From contig CAZWBW010000013.1 of NCBI GenBank assembly GCA_964632355.1, positions 1-40,438 of the forward strand: a stretch of DNA of 40,438 nt, read 5' to 3'. Below, in pieces: positions 1 to 8,227 of this stretch; position 1 is the stretch's first letter; each line of letters starts with the position of its first letter. Position numbers and translations under genes: made by a program. The notes under the pieces were generated by a model. It searched no databases, had not been told where the DNA came from, and saw only the letters and a program-made list of their open reading frames with translations. This stretch comes from JALOAP01 sp964632355 (GTDB lineage Bacteria > Chloroflexota > Dehalococcoidia > Tepidiformales > Tepidiformaceae).

Positions 1-1129
1 GGATCTCCAGCGTGTGTTCGCCAAGCAGCGGCGGCCGGCGGCGCACCTTTTTCCATTCGTGCAGCTCGTGCCCGCCCGGCCAGAACCGCGCCGCGCTGTC
101 GACCGTCGCAAACTGGCCCCCATCCGGGTGCTCCAGGTCGATGCGGAGCCCCGCATGCAGCACCGCCTCGTCAGCGAACACACCCGCCATGTCATACACC
201 GGCCCCGAAAGCATGTCCGCGGCCTGCAGCTTCTCGACCAGTTCAGCCGTCGTGAACTTGCGCGTCCCCTCCGAGAGCCTGGCCTTCAGCGGTCCCCGTT
301 CCTTCAAACGCGTTCGCATGTCGAGCAGATCCTCGCGCTCCGCAAGGTCCTCCAGGCCCAGCAGCCGGCACAGGCCCTGCCAGTCTCCCGCTGCACCGAT
401 AGCAATCCAGCCGTCCTTCGTCGGGAACACGTCATAAGGAAACGTCTCGAACCATGCGCTCCCGTACCGGCCGGGCACCTGCCCCGTGTTCAGGTACGAC
501 GTCGCCTCGATCGTCAGCGCCGAAAGCGTGCTGCTCAGCAGGCTCACTTCGACCGCCTTGAAGCCGTGGTCGCCGGTTTTTCGTCCCGCCAGCGCCACGA
601 GCACCCCGATGCACGCGTTCAGCCCGGTCAGCACGTCGGCGAGCGGCGCACCAGCCGGCGTGGGCGGCCCGCCTTCCTCGCCCGTCAGGCTAGCAAGTCC
701 CGAGATCGTCTGCCCGATAAGGTCGAGCGCCTTCCGATCGCGGTACGGGCTGTCCTGCCCGTACCCCGAAATCGAGCACAGGATGAGCTCCGGGTTCAGC
801 TCCTTCAGCCGCGCCTCCGAGAACCCCAGCCGATCCATCACGCCGGGCCGGAAGTTTTCGACGAGCACATCGGCGCGTTCAATCAGCCGTGCCAGCACAT
901 CCCGCCCGCCTTCCGTGCGCAGGTCGATGACGATGCTCCGCTTGTTCCTGTTGACCGACAGGAAATACGTCGTCTGGGTCCCCGCGCGCGAAAGGCCGGC
1001 CACCCGGCCCATGTCGCCGGTCGGCGGCTCTACCTTGATGACATCCGCTCCGAAGTCGCCCAGGAGTTGCGTGCAGAATGGACCGGCTACCGCTCGCGAA
1101 AGGTCAACGACACGAATACCGTTCAGCAT
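1..1129 (-). CDS. CaiB/BaiF family CoA-transferase (C-terminus cut by window edge)
   Basis: Family III CoA-transferase, which moves CoA between acyl-CoA and a free carboxylic acid in the cytoplasm. The N-terminus has the family's Rossmann-like opening (MLNGIRVVDLSRAVAGPF, then GDFGADVIKVE). It is followed by NRNKRSIVIDLR, the VENFRPGVMDRLG block and SGYGQDSPYRD. The segment PLADVLTGLNA carries the Asp expected to form the acyl-aspartyl intermediate. About 376 residues are visible, so only a short tail lies outside the window. The ATG at 1127-1129 is chosen because the homology begins there. It lies 67 bases after the hydratase gene at 1197 and on the same strand, so it is probably the last visible gene of the catabolic operon. 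The substrate cannot be told from sequence. Confidence 0.93.
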   Translation of the reverse strand, partial: MLNGIRVVDLSRAVAGPFCTQLLGDFGADVIKVEPPTGDMGRVAGLSRAGTQTTYFLSVNRNKRSIVIDLRTEGGRDVLARLIERADVLVENFRPGVMDRLGFSEARLKELNPELILCSISGYGQDSPYRDRKALDLIGQTISGLASLTGEEGGPPTPAGAPLADVLTGLNACIGVLVALAGRKTGDHGFKAVEVSLLSSTLSALTIEATSYLNTGQVPGRYGSAWFETFPYDVFPTKDGWIAIGAAGDWQGLCRLLGLEDLAEREDLLDMRTRLKERGPLKARLSEGTRKFTTAELVEKLQAADMLSGPVYDMAGVFADEAVLHAGLRIDLEHPDGGQFATVDSAARFWPGGHELHEWKKVRRRPPLLGEHTLEI

Positions 1130-1196
1130 CAACTCGCTCCGCTTCCCGTCGCATTCGGCGCGGCCCCGCCGCCCGGGAGCCGCGCCGCGAATCGTC

Positions 1197-1979
1197 TTAG
1201 CGCCCTCGCCAGGTGGGCGCGCGCTTTTCGAGGAACGCCGCCGACGCCTCCTTCCGGTCCTCCGACCCGTACAGCGGGAACAGCCGCATGCCGTCCTCGA
1301 GCAGCGACTCCTCGATGGGGCGGTCCATCGCCCGTGCGATCGACTGTTTCGCCATCATCACCCCGAGCGGTGACTTGCTCGCGATTTCCTCGGCGAGGGC
1401 TCGCGCACCCGCAAGCAGCTCGTCCCGGTTCGCGAACAGCCGGCTTACGAAACCGAGCCGGTATCCTTCTTCGCCCGAAACGAACCGGCCCGTCAGGATG
1501 ATGTCCATCGCGTTCGATTTCCCGACCGCCTTCACGAGCCGGCCGGTACCACCCGCGCCCGGGAACAGGCCCAGCCCCGTCTGGGGGAACCAGAACCGCG
1601 CGTCTTCGCTCGCGACGCAGATGTCGGCCGCCAGTGCCAGCTCCCACCCGCCACCGCAGCAGTACCCATGCACGGCCGCGATGACCGGCACCCGGCATGG
1701 CGGCGCGATGTCCTGCCCCGGGTAGAACATGTCGAGTGCGTCCGCGATGCCCTCCGCCGAGTGCGTCGTCGGCTCCTTGAGGTCCGCCCCGACCGAAAAT
1801 GCACGGCCCTCGCTCTGGATCACGATGCACCGAATGCCATCCCGCTCTGCGGTTGCGAATCCCTCGCGGATGCCGGCGTTGATCTCGCGGCTGAGCGCGT
1901 TCAGACGCTCCGGACGGTTCAACGTGAGCACCCGGACCCCGCTCGGGAGGTCGGTCGAGAGCAGGGCCCCTTCGTTCAC
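1197..1979 (-). CDS. Enoyl-CoA hydratase/isomerase (crotonase) family protein
   Basis: A 260-residue crotonase-fold protein that would act on an acyl-CoA bound through its thioester oxyanion hole. NRPERLNALS and RAFSVGADLKE form the first oxyanion-hole segment. VHGYCCGGGWELALAADI forms the second and keeps the first catalytic Glu (WEL). At the place of the second catalytic Glu the sequence reads FPQTGLGLFPGAGG, so Gln replaces Glu. This weakens the case for a plain hydratase and leaves isomerase, lyase or a modified hydratase possible. The start is taken as GTG at 1979, which overlaps the TGA of the upstream oxidoreductase (GTGA) and implies translational coupling. The frame stays open further upstream, but that stretch is unlike the family. 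Confidence 0.9.
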   Translation of the reverse strand: MNEGALLSTDLPSGVRVLTLNRPERLNALSREINAGIREGFATAERDGIRCIVIQSEGRAFSVGADLKEPTTHSAEGIADALDMFYPGQDIAPPCRVPVIAAVHGYCCGGGWELALAADICVASEDARFWFPQTGLGLFPGAGGTGRLVKAVGKSNAMDIILTGRFVSGEEGYRLGFVSRLFANRDELLAGARALAEEIASKSPLGVMMAKQSIARAMDRPIEESLLEDGMRLFPLYGSEDRKEASAAFLEKRAPTWRGR

Positions 1980-2995
1980 GACGTAGCCCCCGCGGCCACC
2001 GGCGCCATCTCCCGGATGGCCTGCCGCACAATCTCGCGGCGCTTCACCGGGTCTGGTTCCGAAGTCCCGAACGACAGGAACGCCGTATCGATTCCCGCAT
2101 CCATGTACCGCCGAACATGCTCGTTCCGCTCCTCGGCCGTGCCCCGGATCATCAGTTCGTCGATGAGGCCGCGAGGCACTGCATCGAGCGACGCCGCCCG
2201 GTCGCCCGAATCCCACGCGTTCCACATCGCCGTCAGTTCTTCAGTCCGGCCCAGCCACTCGTGGAACTTGCGGTATACCGGTACGTTCAGGTAGGTCGTG
2301 ATGGCTCGCCGGAGTCCCGCTTCCTGCTCCGGGCTCACCGGGTCAAGGTTCACGATGAGCCGCGCGGTGACCTCGATGCTCTCCGGGTCGCGCCCCGCTT
2401 CCCTCGCCGCCTCGCGCACGACGGCGACCGACTTCTTCACGTCCTCGGCCGAGAGCCAGTTGAGGATCACTCCGTCCGCAACCTGCCCCGCCGCGCGAAG
2501 CATCCCGGGGCGCAGCGCTGCAATCTGGAATTGCACCGGTTTCGAGGGTGGCGCGCTCAGGCGGAACCCGTTCACGCGGATGGTTTCCCCTTCGTACACC
2601 ACGCGCTCTCCGGTCATCGCCTGCTTCAGGAACTCGACCATTTCGCGCACGCGCGTCACCGGTTTCTTGAACGGGATACCGTTCCAGCGCTCGATGATTG
2701 GCTGCGAACCCGAACCCACACCGAGCACGAAGCGGCCCGGCGCCAGTTCCGCCATCCCCGCGACACACGACGCGAGCGTCTGTGGGCCACGCGTGTACAC
2801 GTTCACGATCGCGGTCCCGAGCCGCATCTGCGTCGCCTGTGCGATAACGGCCAGCGGTGTGAACGCATCGATGCCATCCACCTCCGACGACCACGCATCG
2901 GTATAGCCCAGGCTCTCCGCTTCTCGCGCAATCTCGGCCAGGTCCGAAAGCGGCACACCCGCCATGGGCAGCGAAAGTGACCAACGCTTCTGCAT
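1976..2995 (-). CDS. Luciferase-like (LLM class) flavin/F420-dependent oxidoreductase
   Basis: A 339-residue TIM-barrel oxidoreductase of the bacterial luciferase superfamily. Recognisable blocks are the N-terminal strand with EAESLGYTDAWSSEVDG, LGTAIVNVYTRGPQTLA, ELAPGRFVLGVGSGSQPI and a C-terminal DAGIDTAFLSFG. The pattern resembles the F420-dependent (methylene-tetrahydromethanopterin reductase-like) branch more than FMN monooxygenases. Cofactor choice is inferred, not proven. The ATG at 2995 is preceded by AAAGGAGG nine bases upstream, a near-perfect ribosome binding site. It sits 15 bases after the neighbouring hydratase-like gene and overlaps the next crotonase start. It is therefore part of the same CoA-thioester operon, where it could oxidise or reduce a pathway intermediate. 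Confidence 0.9.
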   Translation of the reverse strand: MQKRWSLSLPMAGVPLSDLAEIAREAESLGYTDAWSSEVDGIDAFTPLAVIAQATQMRLGTAIVNVYTRGPQTLASCVAGMAELAPGRFVLGVGSGSQPIIERWNGIPFKKPVTRVREMVEFLKQAMTGERVVYEGETIRVNGFRLSAPPSKPVQFQIAALRPGMLRAAGQVADGVILNWLSAEDVKKSVAVVREAAREAGRDPESIEVTARLIVNLDPVSPEQEAGLRRAITTYLNVPVYRKFHEWLGRTEELTAMWNAWDSGDRAASLDAVPRGLIDELMIRGTAEERNEHVRRYMDAGIDTAFLSFGTSEPDPVKRREIVRQAIREMAPVAAGATS

Positions 2996-3010
2996 TTCCG
3001 ATTGCCTCCT

Positions 3011-3889
3011 TTACTGGGCGCCGTTTGCCGAATCCCGGCGCGCTGCCGCACGCGGGTCCTGGACCCCGGCCTTTTCCCGGACTTCGCTAAGCCACTCGGT
3101 GGTCGTCTTCCCGGCGCGAGCCTCTGTGCGCCTCGCCGCCTCGTCCGACCACATCGCTCCTTGCTGCGTGATCAGGTGGTAGTCGAAGGCCGCTTTCTTC
3201 CCCATCAGGGCCCATGCCTGGTTCAACGAACGCTTCGTCAGCTGCACCGCCAGCGGTGACGCCTGCGCGATCTGCTCGGCCATGCTCATGACCGTCGATT
3301 CCAGTTCATCCCGCGGCACCACGCGGTTCACCAGCCCAAGGCGCTCCATTGTCTCCGCATCCCAGGTGGGCTGCGTCCAGAGGAACTCCTTCGCCTTGCG
3401 AACGCCCAGCTCCCACGGGTACCAGGCCAGTTCCGTGCCCGGTGTCGCGAAGAGCGTCACCGCGTGGTCCAGGAACTTCGCGTCGTCGGCGGCGACGATG
3501 ATGTCGCACATCGCCGCCAGCGAAATGCCTGCCGTGGCGATGTGCCCGTGAACTCCCGCGATCGTCGGCTTTCGCAGGTCGTGGATGTACATCCAGTACC
3601 CGAACAGGATGTCGTCCGCATACTTCAGCCGACCGTACGTTGACTCCCGGTCGTAGTGCGAGAACGGTCCCGACGCCGACCCTTCCTTCAGGTCGTGGCC
3701 CGCCGAGAAGTTCTTCCCCGCGCCGAACAGCGTGACCACGCGGATCGAGTCGTCGGTTTCCGCATGAACCATCGCGTCGTGCAGTTCTGCGATCAGGTTC
3801 CCGTCCTGCGCGTTCCGCTTCTCCGGGCGGTTGAGCGTGATCTTCAGGACTGCCCCAACCTGTTCGGTGAGGATCGTGGAATATGCCAT
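3011..3889 (-). CDS. Enoyl-CoA hydratase-like (crotonase superfamily) protein lacking both catalytic Glu
   Basis: A 292-residue crotonase-fold protein. NRPEKRNAQDGN and KNFSAGHDLKEGS give the first oxyanion-hole segment, and VHGHIATAGISLAAMCDI the second. Compared with classical hydratases, the first catalytic Glu (normally C/W-E-L) is Ser in GISLA. The second (normally QPE) falls on Ala in FLDHAVTLF. Such members usually do something other than syn-hydration of enoyl-CoA. The start is ATG at 3889, with AAGGAGAGGG eight bases upstream; an upstream extension in the same frame reads as low-complexity non-homologous sequence. It lies 16 bases after the true end of the tandem CoA-transferase and 15 bases before the luciferase-like oxidoreductase. 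Confidence 0.9.
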   Translation of the reverse strand: MAYSTILTEQVGAVLKITLNRPEKRNAQDGNLIAELHDAMVHAETDDSIRVVTLFGAGKNFSAGHDLKEGSASGPFSHYDRESTYGRLKYADDILFGYWMYIHDLRKPTIAGVHGHIATAGISLAAMCDIIVAADDAKFLDHAVTLFATPGTELAWYPWELGVRKAKEFLWTQPTWDAETMERLGLVNRVVPRDELESTVMSMAEQIAQASPLAVQLTKRSLNQAWALMGKKAAFDYHLITQQGAMWSDEAARRTEARAGKTTTEWLSEVREKAGVQDPRAAARRDSANGAQ

Positions 3890-3905
3890 GGGTTTGCCCC
3901 TCTCC

Positions 3906-6286
3906 TTAATAGATGACGCTGTCGACGGTGAGTTCCGCGACCTCGTCATCCGTCTTGCCCAGCACCTCCCGGAGGATCTGGTCGCTGTGCTCGCCGATCA
4001 TCGGTGCCCGCCGATTCGGCACCGTTTGCCCGTTCGGGCGGATGAACTGGTTGATCACCAGGAACTCGAACCCGTACGGATGCTCGATGGTCGAATACCG
4101 GAACCCCGTTCAAGGTGGTCGCGAATCGTTTCCACCGGCGCGGCCGGCACGCCCGCCGCGAGCAGCGCCTGGGCCAGTTCCCACCGGTCCCAGCGCGACG
4201 TCGCGCGGCTCACGTACTCTTCGAGCCGGTCCTCGTGCTGCTTCCGCGCTTCCAGCGTGGCGAACCGCTCATCGTGCGCCAGTTCCGAAAGCCCGAGCAC
4301 CTTCGCCATCGCGACCCACTCCGCGTCGGAGCGCGCCGCAATCGCGATCCACTCGTCGCTGCCACGCGCCGGGAAGATCCCGTGCGGCGACATCCACGCC
4401 GACCGGTTGCCCGTCCGCTCCGGGTCGCGCCCACTGATCTGCGTCTCGGCATACGCCGTGTCGAGCATCCACAGCGTCGCTTCGACCATTCCGCAATCGA
4501 CGTGCTGGCCCTGCCCGGTTCGCCTGCGGTGCTCCACCGCCGCCAGCGTCGCCGTCAGCGAAACGAACGGGGCGATCAGGTCCGAGACGATCGGGCCCAC
4601 GCCGAACGGCGGGTTCTCCGGGAACCCGGTCAGCATGTTGATGCCGCCGTACCCCGCGACTCCGTTCCCGATGGCGCCCCAGTGCCGGTGCGGCCCGGTG
4701 GTGCCCACCGCGGGCTGGCTCACCACGATCAGGTCTGGCCGCTCGCGGAGCAGCGTCTCCGGGTCCAGTCCCCATCGCGCCATCGTCCCCGGCGTGTAGT
4801 TCTCGAAGACGATGTCTGACTTCGCGATGATCTCGCGCGCCAGTTCGACCGCCACCGGCCGGTTCAGGTTGAGCGCGATGCTTCGCTTATTGCTGTTCGC
4901 GTGGTGCTGCGTCGAGTTCGTGTCCAGGCTGAAATAGTTCGGCGGCTGCGGACCAATCTCCCGGGTCATGTCCCGTCGCGCATGTGACTCCATCCGGATA
5001 ACGTCGGCGCCCATGTCGGCCAAGACCCGCGTGGCCACCGGGGCCGCCAGCATCCAGGTGAAGTCCGCGATCCGCATACCGGTCAGCGGCAGGTTCGCCT
5101 TGCCGTTCGGCCGCGAATCCCGCCGCGGCTCCCAGCCCACCTCTACCGTCGTCGGGACGCACTCCGCGCGGCCCGGGTCGGGGACCGGTGTCGCCGAGAA
5201 CACCGCCGGCGCTCGCGGCAACCGCAGGTCACCCACGCACGTTTCCACCTCTCGGAACATGCGCCGCGCCGCAAAGTGTTCGTCGGTCAACAGGTCGCTG
5301 ATCGACGAAAGCGGCATCACCATCAGGCCGATCTCCTGGCCCTCCCGGACGATCGCGTCGCGGTCCTTCTTGCGGCACAGTTCCGCGATGGCGTCGGTGA
5401 TCTCCTGCTGGTGGGCCAGGTAGTACTCCCGGTCGAGCCACCGTTCGTCGTGGAACTTGTCGGTCACGCCCTCGCGGTCGAGCCATTCGGCGAAGTCGTC
5501 GAAGTGCGCGCCCAACATCACGAACGTGAGCCACTTCCCGTCGCGGCACTGGTGTAGCGATCGCGCGGCGGTCGCTCCCCACTCGAGCCGGCTCGGCAGC
5601 TGCCCGTGCCAGCGCAGCGGGTTCGGGTCGCCGCTTTGCAGCGCCGCGAAGGCGAAGGCTTCCTGCCCGGTCAGCTCGAACCAGCCCGCGCTGTTGCCAT
5701 ATGCGCGGGCGGCCAGCCCCACCGCCGCCGCTCCCGCCGCCGCGATCCCGGTGTACCCGAACGCCAGCTGGCCCTTCGGGTGCTCCGGCGTGCCGTCGAT
5801 CGAACCGCAGTACCAATCGAACCCGCTCGCCGCGCCGATCGTCAGGTCGGTGAACGGCTTCCCTCCGAACGGGCTCTCCCGCTCGAACGGTTCGACATAC
5901 ACGAACACCAGGCCCGGGTGCTCGTCCGACCAAGCTCGCGGCGACGGTTCGAACGCGGCGGCATATGGCGACGTGCTCGTCAGGATGACCGCGTCGGCCG
6001 CTTCGGCGAGTTCGCGGATCCGCGCGAACCCCTGTTCGTCCGGCTCGATTCGCACGCACCGCTTCCCCGCGTTGTAGACGATATGCGCCAGGCTTTCCGA
6101 ATGGTTGCCCTGCTTCGATCGGGCGAACGGTGGCCGCGAACGGATGGAATCACCCTCGGCCGGCTCCGGTCGCACAACGTCCGCTCCGAGGCCCGCCAGC
6201 AAACGGGGCCCCGCCACCGCCAGCTCGTCCGTCAGGTCGAGCACCCGGACGCCTTCGTACGGTCCTCGTTCTGCTGGATTCATCAT
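3906..6286 (-). CDS. Tandem two-domain CaiB/BaiF CoA-transferase, with a one-base frameshift near the 3' end
   Basis: Two CaiB-like halves in one chain of about 793 residues, roughly twice the normal length. The first half (about 1-375) has GVRVLDLTDELAVAG and LAGLGADVVRPEP but no Asp at the catalytic position (QLAFGYTGIAAAG). The second half (about 385-793) has GMRIADFTWMLAAPVATRV, ADMGADVIRMES, FENYTPGTMARWG and PIVSDLIAPF, which keeps the Asp. The frame closes early at 4055, but the -1 frame continues with perfect family sequence (IGEHSDQILREVLG) to a TAA at 3906-3908. Adding one G to the G4 run at 4104-4107 (reverse strand) restores the frame. This is either a sequencing slip or a true lesion. 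The start is ATG 6286, overlapping the permease stop (ATGA), after a GGAGGGG. Confidence 0.88.
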
Positions 6287-7197
6287 CAACCCCTCCCTCG
6301 CCGTGCCGGGTCGAGGAGCTCGCTCAGCACGTCACTCAGGAAGTTCAGCGACAACGTCAGGAGCGCGAGTACGGTCGCCGGCGCGACCAGGTACCACCAC
6401 GCCAGTCGCATGAATCGCCGCCCATCGTTCAGGAGGCCGCCCAGCGTTGGGTTCGGCGGCTGTTCGCCCAGCCCCAGGAACCCCAGCGCCGCCATGATGA
6501 GGACTGAACTCACCACCGAAATCGGCAGCTGCACCGCCAGGATCCCGAACGTGTTCACCGCGATGTGCCGCCAGAGGATGCGGCCACCGGAGCAGCCCGT
6601 CGCCCGCGCCGCGAGCACGTAGTCGCGCACCCCCTCGCGCATCACCGCCGCCCGCGCCAGTCGTGCTGCGATGGGGACGTTGAAGATGGCCACGGCCGCC
6701 GAGAGGCTCAGGAGCCCGGGTCCGAACAGCGTGATGAGCAGGATCGCCAGCAGGATTCCCGGGAACGCCATCAGCGTGTCCAGGAATCGCGACACCACCG
6801 AGTCCACCATCCCGCCGCTGTACCCGGCGATGTACCCAACGGTGATGCCACAGAGCCACCCGGCGATGACCGCGAACACACCGCCGATCAGCGTCGAGCG
6901 GAGCCCCACCGCGTTCCGGATGAACAGGTCGCGCGACAGCTCGTCTGTCCCGAACGGGTGGTCCAACGACGGCTCCAGCAGCCGTTCGCCACGAACGCTC
7001 TCGAACGGCGAGGTCGTGCTGATGAGCGGGACCACGAACGCGAAGAAGAGCAGCAGGAACAGCACGGTAACCGCGAACGCACCCCGTGGGTCCCGCAGGA
7101 GCACGCGCGTCGTTCGGAACCACCCCGAACGGGTCCAGCTATCGGCCGCAAGCGGAGCCGGGATGTCGAGGGTCGCCGCAAGTCGTTCGTTCGCCAT
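6286..7197 (-). CDS. ABC transporter permease, DppC/OppC type
   Basis: A 303-residue inner-membrane permease of the peptide/nickel ABC importer family. A cytoplasmic N-terminus is followed by a first hydrophobic helix (VTVLFLLLFFAFVVPLI). Next comes the DppC-type periplasmic segment HPFGTDELSRDLFIRNAVG, and then a five-helix BPD transport core. The EAA-type loop reads YVLAARATGCSGGRILWRHI and would contact the ATPase. The ATG at 7197 is chosen because homology starts there and it follows the upstream permease stop by one base. The 3' end overlaps the tandem CoA-transferase start. It pairs with the DppB-type permease upstream. No ATPase gene is seen nearby. Confidence 0.94.
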   Translation of the reverse strand: MANERLAATLDIPAPLAADSWTRSGWFRTTRVLLRDPRGAFAVTVLFLLLFFAFVVPLISTTSPFESVRGERLLEPSLDHPFGTDELSRDLFIRNAVGLRSTLIGGVFAVIAGWLCGITVGYIAGYSGGMVDSVVSRFLDTLMAFPGILLAILLITLFGPGLLSLSAAVAIFNVPIAARLARAAVMREGVRDYVLAARATGCSGGRILWRHIAVNTFGILAVQLPISVVSSVLIMAALGFLGLGEQPPNPTLGGLLNDGRRFMRLAWWYLVAPATVLALLTLSLNFLSDVLSELLDPARRGRG

Positions 7198-7198
7198 C

Positions 7199-8155
7199 TC
7201 AGGCCCCCACGCCCTGGCCGAGCCGCAGCCGCGGATCGAGCCACGCATAAGTGAGGTCGGTCAGCAGGTTGAAGATCAGGTACGAACTCACGAGCAGCAG
7301 CGTGATGGCCTGGATTGTCGGGTAGTCCCGCGTGTTCACCGATGTGACCAGCAGGCGGCCCATGCCCGGCCACGTGAACACCTGCTCGATGACGATCGTT
7401 CCCCCGATCAGCCCGCCCAGCTGGATGCCAATGACCGTGACGACGGGCATCATGCTCGGCTTCAGCGCGTGCCTCAGGATGACCACCCGGTTCGCAAGCC
7501 CCTTCGCACGTGCGGTCCGGATGTAGTCATGCGTCAGGGTGTCCACGATCGACTGCCGCGTGAACCGCGAAATGATCGCCGCGATGATTCCTCCGAGCGC
7601 AAGCGCTGGTAGCGCCAGGTGCATGAGCGCGTCTCCCGGGTCCTCGAGGAACGGCGTCCGCCCCGCCGAGGGGAACCAGCCCAGCTTCACCGAGAACACC
7701 AGCAGCATCAGCAGCCCGGCGACGAACGAGGGAATCGCGATCAGGAGCCCGCTGAAGAGCCCAACGGCTACGTCGATCGCGTTCCCCCGGTTAATCCCGG
7801 CGAGAATTCCGAGCGTCACGCCCAGCAGGTTCCCGAACGTGAACGCGAAGAACGCAAGCTCCAGCGTCGGCGGCAGCGACGAGGCGAAGAGTTCCGACAC
7901 CTGCTTCCCGCTTGTCGACTGCCCCAGGTCACCCGTGAGCGTGTTGCCGAGCCACCGCAGGTAGCGCTGCGGGAGCGGGTCGTTCAGACCCATCTCCTCC
8001 CGCAGCGCCGCCACCGACTCGGGCGTCGCCGTCTCACCGAGGATGATCACCGCCGGGTCTCCCGGCAGCAGCTCCATCAACGCGAAGATGATGATGGAAG
8101 CAATAAACACGACGGGAATGAACTGCTTGATGAGTCGAGAAAGCAGATAATTCAC
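7199..8155 (-). CDS. ABC transporter permease, DppB/OppB type
   Basis: A 318-residue inner-membrane permease. It opens with the typical N-terminal helix of DppB proteins (NYLLSRLIKQFIPVVFI). The signature LLPGDPAVIILG and the MGLNDPLPQRYLRWL region follow, then a BPD core with the EAA loop YIRTARAKGLANRVVILRHA. It ends with the conserved YAWLDPRLRLG. The start is uncertain between GTG at 8155 and TTG at 8161. I prefer GTG because it gives the usual DppB N-terminus and sits a few bases after GGGGA. It forms the membrane channel with the DppC-type neighbour and would receive substrate from the lipoprotein encoded just upstream. Confidence 0.93.
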   Translation of the reverse strand: MNYLLSRLIKQFIPVVFIASIIIFALMELLPGDPAVIILGETATPESVAALREEMGLNDPLPQRYLRWLGNTLTGDLGQSTSGKQVSELFASSLPPTLELAFFAFTFGNLLGVTLGILAGINRGNAIDVAVGLFSGLLIAIPSFVAGLLMLLVFSVKLGWFPSAGRTPFLEDPGDALMHLALPALALGGIIAAIISRFTRQSIVDTLTHDYIRTARAKGLANRVVILRHALKPSMMPVVTVIGIQLGGLIGGTIVIEQVFTWPGMGRLLVTSVNTRDYPTIQAITLLLVSSYLIFNLLTDLTYAWLDPRLRLGQGVGA

Positions 8156-8227
8156 TACCAATCCCCGTTCTCACGCTGTCCTGAACAGGCCAACACGAAC
8201 GCAGAGACGGCACAGGTCCCCGGCGCT

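Noticed and set aside
14..1501. Long open frame of about 495 codons on the plus strand at the left edge
   Set aside because: It is an antisense shadow of the CaiB and crotonase genes. Its translation is Arg/Pro/Gln-rich without any family motif.
1129..2031. 300-codon reverse-strand frame overlapping the crotonase gene
   Set aside because: It is an off-frame reading of the same strand, rich in Arg and Gly. The crotonase motifs lie in the other frame.
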